Assembly (NCBI GenBank): GCA_027886175.1
Contig: JAJNNQ010000002.1
Span: 10,474,001-10,538,000 of the forward strand
Reading direction: 5' to 3'
Source of the DNA: Phylloscopus collybita
Taxonomy: Eukaryota > Chordata > Aves > Passeriformes > Phylloscopidae
DNA length: 64,000 bases
The translations under genes were made by a program, and so were the position numbers. The notes below the pieces were generated by a model, which saw nothing but the letters and a program-made list of their open reading frames with translations, was not told the origin of the DNA and searched no databases. Shown piece after piece: positions 60,601 through 64,000 of the stretch. Within the stretch, counting starts at the first letter, position 1. Every line of letters starts with the position of its first letter.

Positions 60601-63600
60601 GAATTCATACCAGGACCCTTCTTTGAGGAGCACTATTTTGAACTTTTTTTTTCTTTTCACAAAGGGAGAACAGGCAATGAAAGACATCAGGGGATTCTGT
60701 GAATATAAATGTATTTATATTGGGGTGAGTCTTGGTACTTTTAATTTTTTTTTTATTATTATTCTTATTATTGTTTTTATTTTAAGCTTCTGGCAGTTTC
60801 AAATCACAGCCATTTCTGCAGAATTATATGAAGTTAAGTAGTCATGTACTATGCATCTCCACTTAGAAACTATTGAAAAAAATAGGAACCATTTCTAACA
60901 ACTTAAAAGCCATACATCCTGCTGACAGACAATTTCAGCACAATGCCTCCACAAGAAACTCCCATATTTCTGGTGATCCTAGAAGTATACCATACACATG
61001 CACCAGACATTTGTCCTAAGCAAGCACAAACCCCTCCAGTTCTAAGACAGCAACGTTATCCTCAGTTTTACTGAGTAAATCTTGGAAGGTTTTGTGTTAG
61101 GGTCTCACTGCCTGAATTTGATGGTTCATGCATATATATATTCAGTTATTACAGGCATTGCTTTGCTAACTAAAGCACCATAACCCTTCATCCTGTGAGA
61201 ATTTTAAAGAATTTTAAGGAGAAGCTGACCTTCAAGAAGTTATCTGCCCACTGTGATATCAAAAGATCCTCAGCTAACACACTTTATTATTTTTTTTCAC
61301 ATTTCCTTCTCATATGAGCACAACAAAGGAGGCACTGATATTCATTTGCACACAGCCTTCACAGCCTACACTCTGAAACTTACTTGAAATATATTAAGTA
61401 ATAAATCATCACCATGTTTGCAGATTTTTTTTATTGGAAAAGGAATATTATACTTTTTAAATAGAAGAGACAATGTATTTGTTTGAAATAATGTGATGGG
61501 GTGTGAAAGAAGTGTAATTAGAGTTGCCAAAAAACGTAGGATTTGGCAGGCACAGCAAAAAAATAACCATCAGATTGAAATAGCACTTTTGGCAGTACTC
61601 AGAAGTCATTAAGTTTGTATAAAACTTCACCCTGCTACTATAAGCAAGCACAAGTAAAGTTTTGTTGAATATGTTTGCTCACAAAGTGACACTTTTTTTT
61701 TGTTGCTCTGAAGTATAGTAACATTTTTTGCACACAGTGCTCGAGCTGAACTTTTTTCATAACACCTTACCCACATCTATTGGAACCTGTGAAGAAGGGC
61801 TGGAGTTTCACTCCTTGACAGCACTGCTCTGAGTCCAGCAAAGCATGAATCCTAAAAGTCATGCTGCATTTCCAGGTACTCTAAAACCATAAATCCATAT
61901 TTAATTAGAAGTTCATGAAATACTGTAGAAGATAAGATCTCTGTTCTAAAAATGAAATAAAAACCTGTGCCTTTGGCTTTCTTCTCTGACTCTGGGCCAT
62001 AATTTAATTAAAACTCCATATCATATGCTAAAAATCTCATTGACAAGTCTTAGTTGAGGAATTCAGATTCCTTGTGGTACCTCAATCTGTGCTTTCTGTT
62101 TTGCCCTCATATTGTTCCATGTTCTTATCCTGTCTCCCACCCCTGCATCATGCACTCCTTCCTGTCTTGTTTCTCATTAAAAAAGTGAATTCCTTTGAGA
62201 TTTAACACTGTAATGTCGAAGTTTGAACACTGGCATCTTACTATCTTAATGGATATCTTACTTGACAGCTCTGTGAATTTTAGCTCTCTTCTTTAACAGC
62301 ATATATTTGTGGGAAAAAGCTGGCATTGAATTGAAGTGCAGGGAGCTCAGGCAGGCTTGAAATGGAAACCTAGCTAAAATTACTGTGATTTCATCCTATT
62401 ACATTAGAAACTGGAGTAAACTTGAGACGATAAAAAGAAAATAGTACATCAATGATGTAACTGGAAACCCATCCTTTATATCAAACGCCAGAGCGTGATA
62501 CTAATGATTTATTATACAAATTTGTTATTACATTTTATAGCAAAGCTATGGACAATGATGACACTGAGGAAGATTTTGCTTGTATATCTGGGAAATTCTG
62601 TGTTCATGTGGAGAAATATCTGCTCTTGAATCAATGAAAGAGTGTTCATATTTTGGCAGTGAGAGTCTTAGAAGTGCAGACAGTCACACACAGGAGCGCG
62701 GTTTACGTTATCATTGCTAAAAATTTTGCAGTTTGCAAAGAATTGTAGCCACAATAGCATTCCCAGTCCCTAGAGTAGCAAGGAGTGATGGCATTTCAGA
62801 CCTTTTTAGTCTCAGAGGGAATTTCTTTAGATAGTACAAAAAAGTAGGTACTTGTGATTTCAAGCAATTTCAAGCAACTACTTTGTGTTTTCAGTGTGTG
62901 TATTCATTTGTATGCCTGCCATTGAGGGGGAATACGGACATGACAGAAGACTGTTCACTGACAGAAGACAACTGGGAAGCTTGTACTGTACCTGTAAACT
63001 TATTAATCTATCTGGAACAGTAAAATATCACTTTCCATATTAAGAAAGACTACTCATATATAAAGGTGATGTCATGGTCTCAGTTTACATGGAATTGGCT
63101 GTTCATTTGGAACTGGTCTGTAAGAAGTCAATTCACATGGATTTTCTACCTAATCACATCTACAGTGTTTCTCAGACACTGGACCCACGTGTATCATATG
63201 CATGAGATATCTTAATATAAGTATTTCACAGCATATTTCCTCCTCACAGCTGTACTTCTGAAGTAGCACCCACACCTTCTGTTCTTGAAATATTGCACTT
63301 TCTCCCCAACAGCTGAATTCTGCAAGTAGGAAAATTCTACCCACTCCCTCTCTCTCCTCAGTTTTCAGGCAGAATCCAAAGCCTGACTATACTGATAAAA
63401 ATCCATTCACTGACTCATGGGGCTTATAACTGTTCAACATCTTATCCAGTCCCTGGTCAATACGCTACTGAGCTCCTCACACAGGGAACCTGCCAGATTA
63501 GATGTTCAGGATTCATGGCACACAAAAATAACCCGATGGGTAAATCAGGAGGCAGACCCCATACTCATTCCAGTTAAAGGCTTGCTCGGTTTTGCATACA

Positions 63601-64000
63601 CATCCACTCACAGAAATTGTGCTGTAGTGAACTTTACGAAAAAACCTTAAATCTTTCTTTCAAGATTTTACGTGCTGAAAGAACTGGTGTGAAGGCAGGA
63701 GAAAGCAGAAGCAGAGTCTGTCCCTGCTATCTAAAATCAGGGAAGGAATTGAGCTGAAGAGAAAACCAGGAAAGGTAAGAATTTTCATACTGGAATAACC
63801 TCTGGGAATGTAGCAACAAAGATGTAGACTTTTTAGTCATTAAGGTGCTCAAAGGTTAAAACAAACAGTAAATATGATGAATTTTTTGTGAATACCACTG
63901 GACTAAGAAGCAAGAAATAAGCAAGGTAGTATAACCCAGTCAGGAAGCTTTGCATGGAGCTAAAAGTATTTACATCGGCGGGGGATGGGGGTTGCTTATA
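57601..64000. other. Unique AT-rich non-coding DNA to the window end
   Basis: No protein gene is supported. It contains TG/CATG repeats at about 57940-57962, short A and T homopolymers at 58351-58361, 60326-60339 and 60743-60760, and a possible non-coding exon at 63665-63774 discussed under findings. The last 25 bases are G-rich (gcgggggatggggg). Confidence 0.6.

Noticed and set aside
1..64000. CRISPR arrays, operons, ribosome-binding sites, prophage or other bacterial systems
   Set aside because: Gene density, repeats (CR1, LTRs, microsatellites) and CpG depletion are those of a bird nuclear genome; no regularly spaced repeats or closely packed genes are present.

Overview
This window looks like nuclear DNA from a bird, most likely a songbird. 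The evidence is the repeat content: several truncated CR1 LINE fragments (the dominant avian LINE), three avian-type endogenous retrovirus LTRs, one remnant of avian ERV internal sequence, and no Alu/L1/B1-type mammalian repeats. The background is AT-rich, CpG-poor and almost entirely unique. I find no convincing protein-coding gene. The longest open frames (about 100-170 codons) lie in locally GC-rich or repetitive DNA, match no family I recognise, lack paired splice signals and use random-looking composition. The window is best read as a gene desert, a large intron or a long intergenic region. I see no rRNA, tRNA, snRNA, CRISPR array or operon-like layout.

Layout. 1-462 is the 3' part of a retroviral LTR cut by the window edge. 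463-10774 is unique AT-rich DNA with a strong inverted repeat at 6666-6700. CR1 fragments lie at about 10775-11045 and 13105-13430, with a candidate conserved non-coding block between them (about 11690-11960). A perfect 200-bp (CTTCC)40 array is at 16611-16810, followed by a GC-rich patch without a gene. At 22495-23544 there is a nested insertion: a CR1 fragment split by a 652-bp solo LTR (22629-23280) flanked by a perfect 5-bp target duplication. A second, older-looking solo LTR is at 28830-29541. A CR1 3' end is at about 31810-31942, a 46-bp T homopolymer at 34205-34250, and an ERV internal remnant at about 43700-44155, with a 15-bp minisatellite just downstream. A perfect 48-bp tandem duplication leads into a GC-rich patch at 48121-48460. 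A TG-rich tract with a 13-G run is at 49079-49212, and a CR1 3' end is at about 49426-49560. The rest to 64000 is unique AT-rich DNA with one GC-richer patch at about 57230-57600.

No genes can be shown to work together here. What the sequence does record is a history of insertions: old CR1 copies, a younger CpG-rich LTR inside one of them, and simple-repeat expansions. It also holds several repeat-free, homeodomain-motif-rich blocks that would be the first places to look for enhancers. I did not find an undescribed multi-gene system. The strongest observations are the nested solo LTR, which carries an ATG and a consensus splice donor on the strand opposite to its own transcription, the expanded pentamer array, and the candidate regulatory blocks.
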